Part shown: positions 25,284 through 31,947 of the stretch, piece after piece | How the letters are laid out: each line of letters opens with the position of its first letter | Position numbering within the stretch: position 1 is the stretch's first letter | Origin: Burkholderiales bacterium | GTDB taxonomy: Bacteria; Pseudomonadota; Gammaproteobacteria; Burkholderiales; Burkholderiaceae_D | DNA: 64,000 nucleotides | Direction of reading: 5' to 3' | NCBI GenBank assembly: GCA_947451925.1 | Contig: CANGAW010000008.1 | Coordinates: 1-64,000 of the forward strand | Position numbers and translations under genes: made by a program | The notes under the pieces: model-generated | The model's input: the letters and a program-made list of their open reading frames with translations, nothing else | What the model was told of the DNA's origin: nothing | The model's database searches: none

Positions 25284-26081
25284 CTACTCCGGCTGCACAT
25301 TGCCGTTTTCGCCGCGGCCCCATTTCCACCAAGCGGCAAATCCCAGGCCAAGCAACACTGCAGCGAGCAAGCCCAACATGGACCAGATCATGTTGTCACT
25401 TATCCCCGCGGGTAACAGACTGCCTGTTTTTTTTACGCTATCAGCGTGTCGATTATTTGCAGACACTTCAAAGGATTTAGCGGATGCCGGCACTAAAACG
25501 ACCGACACTTTATCGGCGGTTAAACCGGAGATACTGTTCGAGACGAGACGCTTAATCTGTGGAATCGTATCGTCAAGGCTATAGCCCGGCTTATATTTGA
25601 TAAATACGGCAGCCGACGAAGGTAATGCAGGGTCGCCACCTGCGCTGCGCTCAGGAAGAACCACGTGTACCCGCGCTTTGATGACGCCATCAATTTGTGA
25701 AACGGTTGCGGACAACTCTTGCGACAGCGCCCAAAGGTAGCGAGCCCTTTCTTCCAACGGGGAAGAAATCAGTCCTTCTTTGCGAAATATTTCACCCATC
25801 TTGGCGTAGCGTTCACGAGGCAAACCTTCGGCTTGCAAAATCGAAATCGCCCGCGCTACCTGGGTTTGTTCAACATCGAGACTGACCAGACCCTCTTTGC
25901 CCGGAATTTTTCCTGCTTTGATATCGGCGGTGAGCAAGGCTGCTAGCGCTTCGTTCGCTTCGCTCTCAGAAATGGCGGTTAATAATTCAACCCGACTACC
26001 GCAAGACGAGATTGAAATCAACAACAGCAACGCCATCAGATAGCGTTTAAACCCCGTGCAATTTGCCGGCATTAAATTCAT
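25284..26081 (-). CDS. sctJ: T3SS inner-membrane ring lipoprotein SctJ
   Basis: A 265-residue YscJ/PrgK/HrcJ lipoprotein. The N-terminal membrane segment LMALLLLISISSC gives a lipobox with Cys27. Ring-building domains contain VELLTAISESEANEALAALL, VSLDVEQTQVARAISILQAEGLP and RARVHVVLPER-type VIKARVHVVLPERSAGG. A C-terminal membrane helix (MIWSMLGLLAAVLLGLGFAAWW) follows. The ATG at 26081 overlaps the sctI stop as TGATG; a GTG one codon upstream is possible. Confidence 0.96.
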   Translation of the reverse strand: MNLMPANCTGFKRYLMALLLLISISSCGSRVELLTAISESEANEALAALLTADIKAGKIPGKEGLVSLDVEQTQVARAISILQAEGLPRERYAKMGEIFRKEGLISSPLEERARYLWALSQELSATVSQIDGVIKARVHVVLPERSAGGDPALPSSAAVFIKYKPGYSLDDTIPQIKRLVSNSISGLTADKVSVVLVPASAKSFEVSANNRHADSVKKTGSLLPAGISDNMIWSMLGLLAAVLLGLGFAAWWKWGRGENGNVQPE

Positions 26082-26515
26082 CACTGTAATTTGGAAAGTT
26101 GATCAACATGCTGCACGGCTTTGGATACGCCTTTACCAACGAGTTCGACTTCGACAGAAATTGCCGACATTTCCATTTGAAGTTTCAACAGATCTCTCAG
26201 CTGTAAATTACCCGGAGGGGATTCAAGAAGATGATGCGTGCGTTCGACATTGCGTATGTAAGAATTGCCAACCGCATCTAGCCGGGCAAGAATAGCGTCG
26301 CCTATGGTCCGTAATCCATTTGGTACCGTCTCAACAGCCGAGACTGCCTGAACGGATTCCGACGAATCTGTTGCTAACAACTTCGAAAGTCGGGCTGCAT
26401 CACTCTCAACCGCCGGTGTCGTTGACGGCAAACTAATCGCTTCGTCAAGGGGTATACCGGTACTTATATTATTACCAGCTGCTTCTTCAACCATTGCCAT
26501 CAGAATTTCATTCAT
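26081..26515 (-). CDS. sctI: T3SS inner rod protein SctI
   Basis: A 144-residue YscI-like protein. The N-terminus is low complexity. The conserved C-terminal helix pair is present (DAILARLDAVGNSYIRNVERTHHLL and LRDLLKLQMEMSAISVEVELVGKGVSKAVQHVDQL), ending close to the C-terminus as in all SctI. It forms the rod that anchors the needle to the export gate. GGGAG precedes the start. It is directly upstream of sctJ, as in Ysc systems. Confidence 0.93.
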   Translation of the reverse strand: MNEILMAMVEEAAGNNISTGIPLDEAISLPSTTPAVESDAARLSKLLATDSSESVQAVSAVETVPNGLRTIGDAILARLDAVGNSYIRNVERTHHLLESPPGNLQLRDLLKLQMEMSAISVEVELVGKGVSKAVQHVDQLSKLQ

Positions 26516-26533
26516 GATGGACTCCCTTAAGGT

Positions 26534-27040
26534 TCAACAAACCGATTGTTTTTTTAATTTATTGTTGCCTGAAAGTTCAATGACCTTGGCTGGCTTGGGA
26601 TGCATTTTTTGAGCTGCATGCCCTTCTATTTGCGCCTGAATTCCTTGCGCCAAATCAACCTGATGGGTATCAAGATGGTTTTTTGCCAGCAATGCGCAAA
26701 GTAGTCGCTGCGCGTCTTGCGGCTGTTTGGCAAGAGCCAATGCCAGTCCAAGATAAACCTGGATTTCTTCGTTCTCAGGCACGGTGCGTAGTCCTTCTTC
26801 ACGCAGCACCCGCACGGCATCCTGAAATGCACCGACCGTCATCCTGGCCAAAGCCAAGCCAATATACGGAAATGCCTGGCCCGGCCGCAACACGCGCAAA
26901 CCTTCAAACAAGCGAATTGCCGGCACCACGTAACCTGATGTGGCGGCCAGAAACCCTATCTGTGCAAGCAATTTCACTTCTTCGCTTGTAACTGGAGGAG
27001 TTTCAGCTTGCGTTGAAAGAAGATGATTATTGTCGCTCAT
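26534..27040 (-). CDS. TPR protein, YscG/HrpB1-like, upstream of sctI
   Basis: A 168-residue TPR protein (LLAQIGFLAATSGYVVPAIRLFEGLRVL; GLALARMTVGAFQDAVRVLREEGL; IQVYLGLALALAKQPQDAQRLL) with a basic C-terminal tail. The position immediately before sctI-J-K-L matches yscG in Yersinia, whose product holds the needle subunit as a heterodimer with YscE. Similar TPR proteins in plant pathogens are HrpB1/HrpK. It overlaps the SycD gene by ATGA. The partner could be SctF, encoded 9 kb away, or SctI. Confidence 0.72.
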   Translation of the reverse strand: MSDNNHLLSTQAETPPVTSEEVKLLAQIGFLAATSGYVVPAIRLFEGLRVLRPGQAFPYIGLALARMTVGAFQDAVRVLREEGLRTVPENEEIQVYLGLALALAKQPQDAQRLLCALLAKNHLDTHQVDLAQGIQAQIEGHAAQKMHPKPAKVIELSGNNKLKKQSVC

Positions 27041-27540
27041 GATTTTTCCAATAGTTCCCGCAAAGTAACGGCGCGCTTATGCAAATTAGCGTAACCGGCA
27101 TCCATTTCAGTCAACTCAATAAGCGGAGTAAGAACAGAAAGCGATTGGTCTTTTTTACCCAGGGCGGCCAGCGATTCAGTCAAATGCACCGCCGATTCAA
27201 GATGCCGGGGATCTGCAAGAAGGGCTGCTGTAAAAGCAGAGACTGCATCGTCATAGCGCGACAGTCGCTTGCAACAAATCCCAAAGGCACTAAGAAAGCG
27301 AACCTCTAGCGGCCTGTATACCAACAGAACCTGGAACACTCCAAAGGCATTGTCAATTTTTCCTTGCGTGAACAAGGTGTGACCGATGCTGTAAATGACT
27401 TCAATTTGTTCATCTGTAAAACGCGTCGCTGCAGGCAGCTGCGCAATTTTTTCACGCAAAGCAGCAATGCCGCTTAACTCGGCGAACATGTCGGGATTAA
27501 CGAGACTTGCCGGCTGTGCCGGACTAAGAAAGTCACTCAT
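27037..27540 (-). CDS. SycD/LcrH-type translocator chaperone (second copy)
   Basis: A 167-residue class II chaperone with three TPRs (VIYSIGHTLFTQGKIDNAFGVFQVLLVY; FGICCKRLSRYDDAVSAFTAALLADP; VHLTESLAALGKKDQSLSVLTPLIEL). The SIGHTLFTQGKI and LxxALLADP elements are typical of SycD/IpgC. It overlaps the sctB stop by ATGA, so SctB is its probable client. A second SycD-like gene stands on the other side of sctE-sctB. Confidence 0.9.
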   Translation of the reverse strand: MSDFLSPAQPASLVNPDMFAELSGIAALREKIAQLPAATRFTDEQIEVIYSIGHTLFTQGKIDNAFGVFQVLLVYRPLEVRFLSAFGICCKRLSRYDDAVSAFTAALLADPRHLESAVHLTESLAALGKKDQSLSVLTPLIELTEMDAGYANLHKRAVTLRELLEKS

Positions 27541-28661
27541 GCTTTGACCAGATTAGTAAGCATGGATGACATGCTCTGCTCTATCGCACTAAGCATTTGC
27601 AATATCTTACTGAGCGCATCACGTAACTGCTGATAAGCATCCAGAGCAGACTGTTCAGCAGAGTCACCCAGATTGCGTTGCAAACCAAATTTTTCCGCAG
27701 TGATTTCGTCGAGCTTTGCCCCTAATCTGATATCAGCAGCTACGCAATCAGCCACTGCCTTTGTCAGACCGGCAACGGCATTGGTAATCGACATCCCTGC
27801 ATCTGTCACTTTGTTCCTGCTGGTTGCAGAAACATTGAGACTTTCAATTTCATTAGAGGCGATTCTGACCTTGGATTTTAAATCAGCAATTTCAGGCTGC
27901 AGTCGGGCATCAAGTCTTGTTTGTGCTCGGATTGTCTGATTCATCTTGGCTATTTTTACTGGATCAGTCTCAGTCGGAAGCTGCCTTTTAAGATCGGCAA
28001 TATTTGTTTGATAGTGCTTACTTTGAGCGACAGTTTTATCGAGCTCTTCCTGTAAGGGAGCCAGTGTTTTTGTTTTACTCATGGCCTGCTTGGATTCAGC
28101 AACACTCTCCAGCGAGCGACCAAAAGCAACGACACTGGCAACTGCCTGTAAAGCAGCCGTGCAAACAGCTGTAATTGCACTCGCCAATTCGGCACTTTTA
28201 TTTGCTTTCGCGGCTATTTCTTTTTGTTTAAATTCATTTTCCGATGAATGAATTTTAAATTCGCGGTCTTTTAATTGTATATTTTTATTTAAAGCCGCCT
28301 GCTTACGCGTAAATTCGAGAAGCATTGACAAAATATCATTAATATCTATCGTAATTAAAGTGATAGTATTTTTAATGTTATCCATCAAGTCTTTTAAATC
28401 GTGTAATTTTATTTTCAGCTCATCAACTGGAGGTAAAGAATTCCAGTTTTGATCGGTTATTAATAGTTTTATCTGATCAAGCCAACTTTGCGCTACGATA
28501 TTTAAATCGGCTCTTTCAGAATCAATTTCAGCCAGTGTCTTTTGACGAACCTCAATCAATTCTTTTTTTTCGGTTTCGTCAAGTCCATCAGGCGAATGAA
28601 CAAGGCTTGATATTTTAATTAAGTCCGAAGCCAAGCTATCCGATATATTAACGTTCGCCAT
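27537..28661 (-). CDS. sctB: Minor translocator SctB (YopD/SseD-like)
   Basis: A 374-residue protein with one hydrophobic stretch (about residues 157-182, ELASAITAVCTAALQAVASV) flanked by long coiled coils, the layout of YopD/EspB/SseD-type minor pore proteins. With SctE it should form the pore in the host membrane. The ATG at 28661 is used; two extra upstream codons (TTG, ATA) have no support. The gene order SycD-sctE-sctB-SycD supports the call. Sequence-level identity to a named translocator cannot be asserted by eye. Confidence 0.78.
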   Translation of the reverse strand: MANVNISDSLASDLIKISSLVHSPDGLDETEKKELIEVRQKTLAEIDSERADLNIVAQSWLDQIKLLITDQNWNSLPPVDELKIKLHDLKDLMDNIKNTITLITIDINDILSMLLEFTRKQAALNKNIQLKDREFKIHSSENEFKQKEIAAKANKSAELASAITAVCTAALQAVASVVAFGRSLESVAESKQAMSKTKTLAPLQEELDKTVAQSKHYQTNIADLKRQLPTETDPVKIAKMNQTIRAQTRLDARLQPEIADLKSKVRIASNEIESLNVSATSRNKVTDAGMSITNAVAGLTKAVADCVAADIRLGAKLDEITAEKFGLQRNLGDSAEQSALDAYQQLRDALSKILQMLSAIEQSMSSMLTNLVKA

Positions 28662-28688
28662 TATCAATTCTCTTGGTTAATTAATAAA

Positions 28689-29876
28689 TTAGCTCATTTT
28701 GAAAGTTCTTGCTGCTGAAACATTATAATTTGAAATTGATATGGACAAATTTTCAAAAAGATTTTTAGTTCCTTCTATCTTTTCTTTAATATGATCTTGT
28801 TGCATCGATATTTCGCCAGACAATATTTTTATCCAAACTTCTATTCTTGTCTTTTGATTGTCCAGCATTTTCTGATCAAATTTTATATTCTCTAATTGAA
28901 TACCATATGAAGCAGAAGTAATCGAACTGATTGCTTCACCAATTTGTGCAACCGCTTGTGCCGCCTCAGATACTTTGCTGACTAACTCACCAACTGCAGA
29001 CATAATTTTTTCAGCTAATTTCGCTCCATTGAGTGCGATATTTTTTGCTGCATTTGCTGCAGCACCGATTGATAAACCACCTAAAAAAACTGTTGAGGCA
29101 GCAATGACAACACTGACCCAAATTGTCATCGCCATAATTAATTTGTCTTTATAAGCTTCACGCTCTTCGGGATTCAAGCCTTTAGGAATTATTAAAGTGC
29201 CATCTTTTTCTTGCTGTTCAACAATCCGTTTGACCATGCCAGCAAATGAAATTTCAAGCTGAGCTTCTTTTCCATTAGTTGTGGCAATTTTTATTCCTTG
29301 TCCATCGTTTGCTCCCTGCACTGCACGATCAGCAATATCCATAGACACGGTAACCAGACCAATTACTGCAGCAGCAACAGCGGGACCGGCTGCGCCAAAT
29401 GACAATACGGCAAGAAAGATCGATCCAATTAAGCCAAATACGGCTGCAGCGGTGCTAAAACCAAGGCCAATATCAGAGCCGGCCTGTTGTGCCTTCTGCT
29501 TTTTAGCTGCTTCTAAAGTTTTTGCAATCTGATCTTCTAACTTTTTCAATCTATCTTTATTCAGATCTTCATTTTGTTTTAGTGTGCGATTGAGAGTATT
29601 GAGCGAGACTTTAATATCCACATTTCCTGCGTTATCCAGCGTTACAGACAATAGAACCATTGCAGTGTCTGGATTCATTAAAGGCTCATCAATTTCCGGG
29701 AAATTTTGCGTTTTATTATTCTGATTTGAAGAATCGATTGAAGCCTGATAGCTGATCAGCTCGGCACCTTGCCTTGCCATTGGCTTTGTATTGATTATCG
29801 ATAGGGAATCCTGCTGCTGTGTCGATATGTAATTGACACGAGGTTCTGCTACAGGACTATTTTTTTCAATCGACAT
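28689..29876 (-). CDS. sctE: Major translocator SctE (YopB/SseC-like)
   Basis: A 395-residue protein with a polar N-terminus. A coiled coil (NEDLNKDRLKKLEDQIAKTLEAAKKQK) precedes two hydrophobic regions, about residues 136-178 (GLGFSTAAAVFGLIGSIFLA and on) and about 247-276 (IMAMTIWVSVVIAASTVFLG). Amphipathic helices follow. This is the standard two-helix pore-former layout of YopB, SseC and EspD. It lies 23 bp after a SycD-type chaperone gene and 27 bp before sctB. Confidence 0.87.
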   Translation of the reverse strand: MSIEKNSPVAEPRVNYISTQQQDSLSIINTKPMARQGAELISYQASIDSSNQNNKTQNFPEIDEPLMNPDTAMVLLSVTLDNAGNVDIKVSLNTLNRTLKQNEDLNKDRLKKLEDQIAKTLEAAKKQKAQQAGSDIGLGFSTAAAVFGLIGSIFLAVLSFGAAGPAVAAAVIGLVTVSMDIADRAVQGANDGQGIKIATTNGKEAQLEISFAGMVKRIVEQQEKDGTLIIPKGLNPEEREAYKDKLIMAMTIWVSVVIAASTVFLGGLSIGAAANAAKNIALNGAKLAEKIMSAVGELVSKVSEAAQAVAQIGEAISSITSASYGIQLENIKFDQKMLDNQKTRIEVWIKILSGEISMQQDHIKEKIEGTKNLFENLSISISNYNVSAARTFKMS

Positions 29877-29899
29877 AATGAGTTCTCTTCAAATTATAA

Positions 29900-30367
29900 T
29901 CAATTAATAATTTCAAGTAACGAATTAACTTTTTTTATACTAAGATCAAATTTTTTATGCTGACCAAATTCTTTCTGAATCGTTTTTAATATTTCAATTG
30001 CTTTTTTTTTATCTCCCAATGCAATCAGGCATTCTGCAATTTGAATACCTGAAGTTGGGTCTTCTGGCTCCATTAACATGGCAATACCCAAAAATTGCAT
30101 TGCCTCTTCGTATTTTTTTAACATTTGCAAGCAAGAGCCCAAGGCTTTTACCGCACGCCGATCCAGACTATCAAGCAAAACAAGCAATTGAAATAATTTA
30201 CACGCTTCAAAAAACTTACCATTGCTGTATTGAAAATGACCTATAGAGTAAATAGCCTCGCGCTGTTCATCTGTCACTCCGGCCAATGCACCAAGGTTTG
30301 CACCTTTAAATAAATGTTCAATTATTTGAACAGCGTCACCAACTTCATTATTAGTTTTGTCTGACAT
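29900..30367 (-). CDS. SycD/LcrH-type translocator chaperone (first copy)
   Basis: A 155-residue TPR chaperone: AIYSIGHFQYSNGKFFEACKLFQLLVLL, LGSCLQMLKKYEEAMQFLGIAMLMEP, IAECLIALGDKKKAIEILKTI. It is clearly related to the copy at 27037-27540. It stands between the SctA-like gene and sctE, as sscA stands between sseB and sseC in SPI-2, so SctE is its likely client. Confidence 0.9.
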   Translation of the reverse strand: MSDKTNNEVGDAVQIIEHLFKGANLGALAGVTDEQREAIYSIGHFQYSNGKFFEACKLFQLLVLLDSLDRRAVKALGSCLQMLKKYEEAMQFLGIAMLMEPEDPTSGIQIAECLIALGDKKKAIEILKTIQKEFGQHKKFDLSIKKVNSLLEIIN

Positions 30368-30385
30368 TTATATTGATTTAATAAT

Positions 30386-30937
30386 TTAACGAAAATTATT
30401 GGTAACCGTTCCAATCGATTGCGCATTTTTCTGCAAAGCGGTTGAGGCTTGGTCACTGGCTTGTGTATAGCGATTGGTGAAGGTTTGCAAACGTAACTGC
30501 TCTTGTTGAGATTTATTGCTTAAGCTTTCGCTTTTGCCTTGAAGAGCGGTAGTAAAAAAACTGATATCGCTTGCTAACACATTAGGCCTTAAACCTGTCT
30601 GGGTAATTTGTGCGCGGAAAGTATCAAGCTTGGTTTTATCGACACCCTCGAGCTCAAGCTGATCAAGAATGGCATTAGCATCCGCCACATCTTTTCCCAA
30701 AGGTTCTGTATCGGTTGGCCCGGTTTTTGTGGTTTTGTATAGATTGATACGGGTAATCAGGTCACTGATCCGGTTAATGTGATCGCTAATATCTTCAACC
30801 GTTAATTTTTGTAAATTAAGCGCTCTTGCCAGAGAATTGGCAAGCCTTGCATTAGCCACGGCAAGATTATGCAAAGGATTGATTGAATCCCCTGATTCCA
30901 TCCATTCGTCTACGGTTTGGGGTGCGACTGTTGGCAT
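30386..30937 (-). CDS. sctA: Candidate needle-tip/filament protein SctA (EspA/SseB/Bsp22-like)
   Basis: A 183-residue helical protein with no signal peptide and no Cys. AGGAG precedes the chosen ATG at 30937; an in-frame start nine codons upstream is less likely. N-terminal helix NLAVANARLANSLARALNLQ, middle helices (ANAILDQLELEGVDKTKLDTFRAQI), and a C-terminal helix QLRLQTFTNRYTQASDQAST that ends near the C-terminus, as in EspA and SseB (about 190 residues). It is first in the operon, before SycD-sctE-sctB, just as sseB precedes sscA-sseC-sseD. The assignment rests on size, helix layout and synteny. Confidence 0.65.
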   Translation of the reverse strand: MPTVAPQTVDEWMESGDSINPLHNLAVANARLANSLARALNLQKLTVEDISDHINRISDLITRINLYKTTKTGPTDTEPLGKDVADANAILDQLELEGVDKTKLDTFRAQITQTGLRPNVLASDISFFTTALQGKSESLSNKSQQEQLRLQTFTNRYTQASDQASTALQKNAQSIGTVTNNFR

Positions 30938-31021
30938 CTCACTCTCCTTTTCCGCAATCTTCAACAGCAGATACCACTAACTGCGGAGTTGCACTGAGAA
31001 ATGTATTTCCTATTCAGAGGC

Positions 31022-31049
31022 TAGGTAACTGACGGTAATGGGTAGTTCC
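31022..31049 (-). promoter_or_regulatory. Hrp-box-like promoter of the sctA translocon/sctI-L operon
   Basis: GGAACT (31049-31044), 15 bp, TTACCTA (31028-31022). It matches the sctO box (GGAACT-N15-TTACATA) at all but one defined position. It lies 85 bp before the ATG at 30937. The divergent box for sctX begins at 31075. Confidence 0.6.
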
Positions 31050-31066
31050 TGCTTATATTTAAGCAG
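31049..31066. repeat. Inverted repeat between the divergent -35 elements
   Basis: CTGCTTA and TAAGCAG arms are separated by four bases, placed between the two divergent Hrp-box-like -35 hexamers and touching the left one. The symmetry suggests a binding site for a regulator acting on both the sctA and sctX promoters. Confidence 0.5.
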
Positions 31067-31074
31067 TTATCGAA

Positions 31075-31102
31075 AGAACTATTTCCCAAAGTCTGGCACA
31101 TA
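31075..31102 (+). promoter_or_regulatory. Hrp-box-like promoter of sctX-sctY-sctV
   Basis: AGAACT (31075-31080), 15 bp, GCACATA (31096-31102). One base differs from GGAACT and one from CCAC-NN-A. The box ends 84 bp before the sctX ATG. The distance between the two divergent -35 elements is again exactly 25 bp. No other structure was seen in the 30938-31185 gap besides the inverted repeat. Confidence 0.52.
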
Positions 31103-31185
31103 GAGGATGTACGGGCACTTAGTCCGCACACTAAAACTTCGATAGAAAATTCACGCTTCAATCAGCACAGGACAATGACATAACG

Positions 31186-31578
31186 ATGCAAAGACTTAGT
31201 TCTGCACCGTTTAATGCGGCCAGCGGCGGTATCGATCAAATTCTGCGTCAGCCATTAGCCCCGCTTCTCTTGCCCGAGCAGCAGGCGCTGGAACCGGCGC
31301 AAATTAGTGATCGGCCCCGTTTGGAATCTTTATTTTATCGAGGCTCAATTAATGATTTTGTGGCAGCGCAGTTGCGGCCCGATTTATTAGGTTCTGAGAT
31401 TCTGGCGCCTGCGCAGTTTCGGTCTGCCCTGGCTGAGACACGTGCAAATTTGTCGCGCATCGCCAGGGCGAACCAAGGTTCAGCAAAAAAATTGGGCCGG
31501 CTCACGAGATTGCTTGAAGAAGATAGTGCGCTGTTTGATTTGCTGCAAATGTATTGGTCTGCTTTGCTACAGGGCTAA
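31186..31578 (+). CDS. sctX: T3SS export component SctX (YscX/Pcr3-like)
   Basis: A 130-residue protein. Features parallel to Yersinia YscX are LESLFYRGSINDFV, then a RPDLLG loop, AQFRSALAETRANL, and the C-terminal helix RLLEEDSALFDLLQMYWSALLQ. YscX is secreted and, with its chaperone YscY, binds SctV; it is found only in Ysc-type systems. The gene is directly followed by sctY and sctV, the same order as in Yersinia and Pseudomonas. Confidence 0.83.
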   Translation: MQRLSSAPFNAASGGIDQILRQPLAPLLLPEQQALEPAQISDRPRLESLFYRGSINDFVAAQLRPDLLGSEILAPAQFRSALAETRANLSRIARANQGSAKKLGRLTRLLEEDSALFDLLQMYWSALLQG

Positions 31579-31580
31579 AG

Positions 31581-31937
31581 ATGACGGAGGGCGACACCGA
31601 CACCGTATTTTTGCCAAGGCAGCTTGATCTGCTCAATCTGCTTGGCTATCACCATCTGCAACACGGCAATCCAGAGCGCGCTTTGGTGATCTTTGACGCT
31701 ATTCATAGCCTGCGGCCAGAGGACAGCAAAGTCATCCTGTCACTGGCTTGTGCACAGCTGCGTTGCAATCAGCCTGAGGCTGCGATTTCGGTTTTGGCTA
31801 GTTTGCCGCAGAAAAATCAGGACGATGCCCTGGCTTGGCTGTTTCGGGGCCAGGCATTGATGCAAACCGGACGCGTGGCTGAAGGAGCCAGAGCCATGCG
31901 ACTGTTTATTCGTAAGCGCAATATAGACAAAATATAA
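31581..31937 (+). CDS. sctY: SctX chaperone SctY (YscY/Pcr4-like)
   Basis: A 118-residue TPR protein: RQLDLLNLLGYHHLQHGNPERALVIFDAIHSLRP, then ALAWLFRGQALMQTGRVAEGARAMRLFI. It aligns by pattern with YscY (QQEFLLLNGWLQLQCGHAERACILLDAL). The ATG at 31581 is two bases after the sctX stop, so translation is probably coupled; a longer reading from 31554 overlaps sctX and is less likely. It binds SctX and the cytoplasmic ring of SctV. Confidence 0.85.
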   Translation: MTEGDTDTVFLPRQLDLLNLLGYHHLQHGNPERALVIFDAIHSLRPEDSKVILSLACAQLRCNQPEAAISVLASLPQKNQDDALAWLFRGQALMQTGRVAEGARAMRLFIRKRNIDKI

Positions 31938-31947
31938 AGGCCAGACT

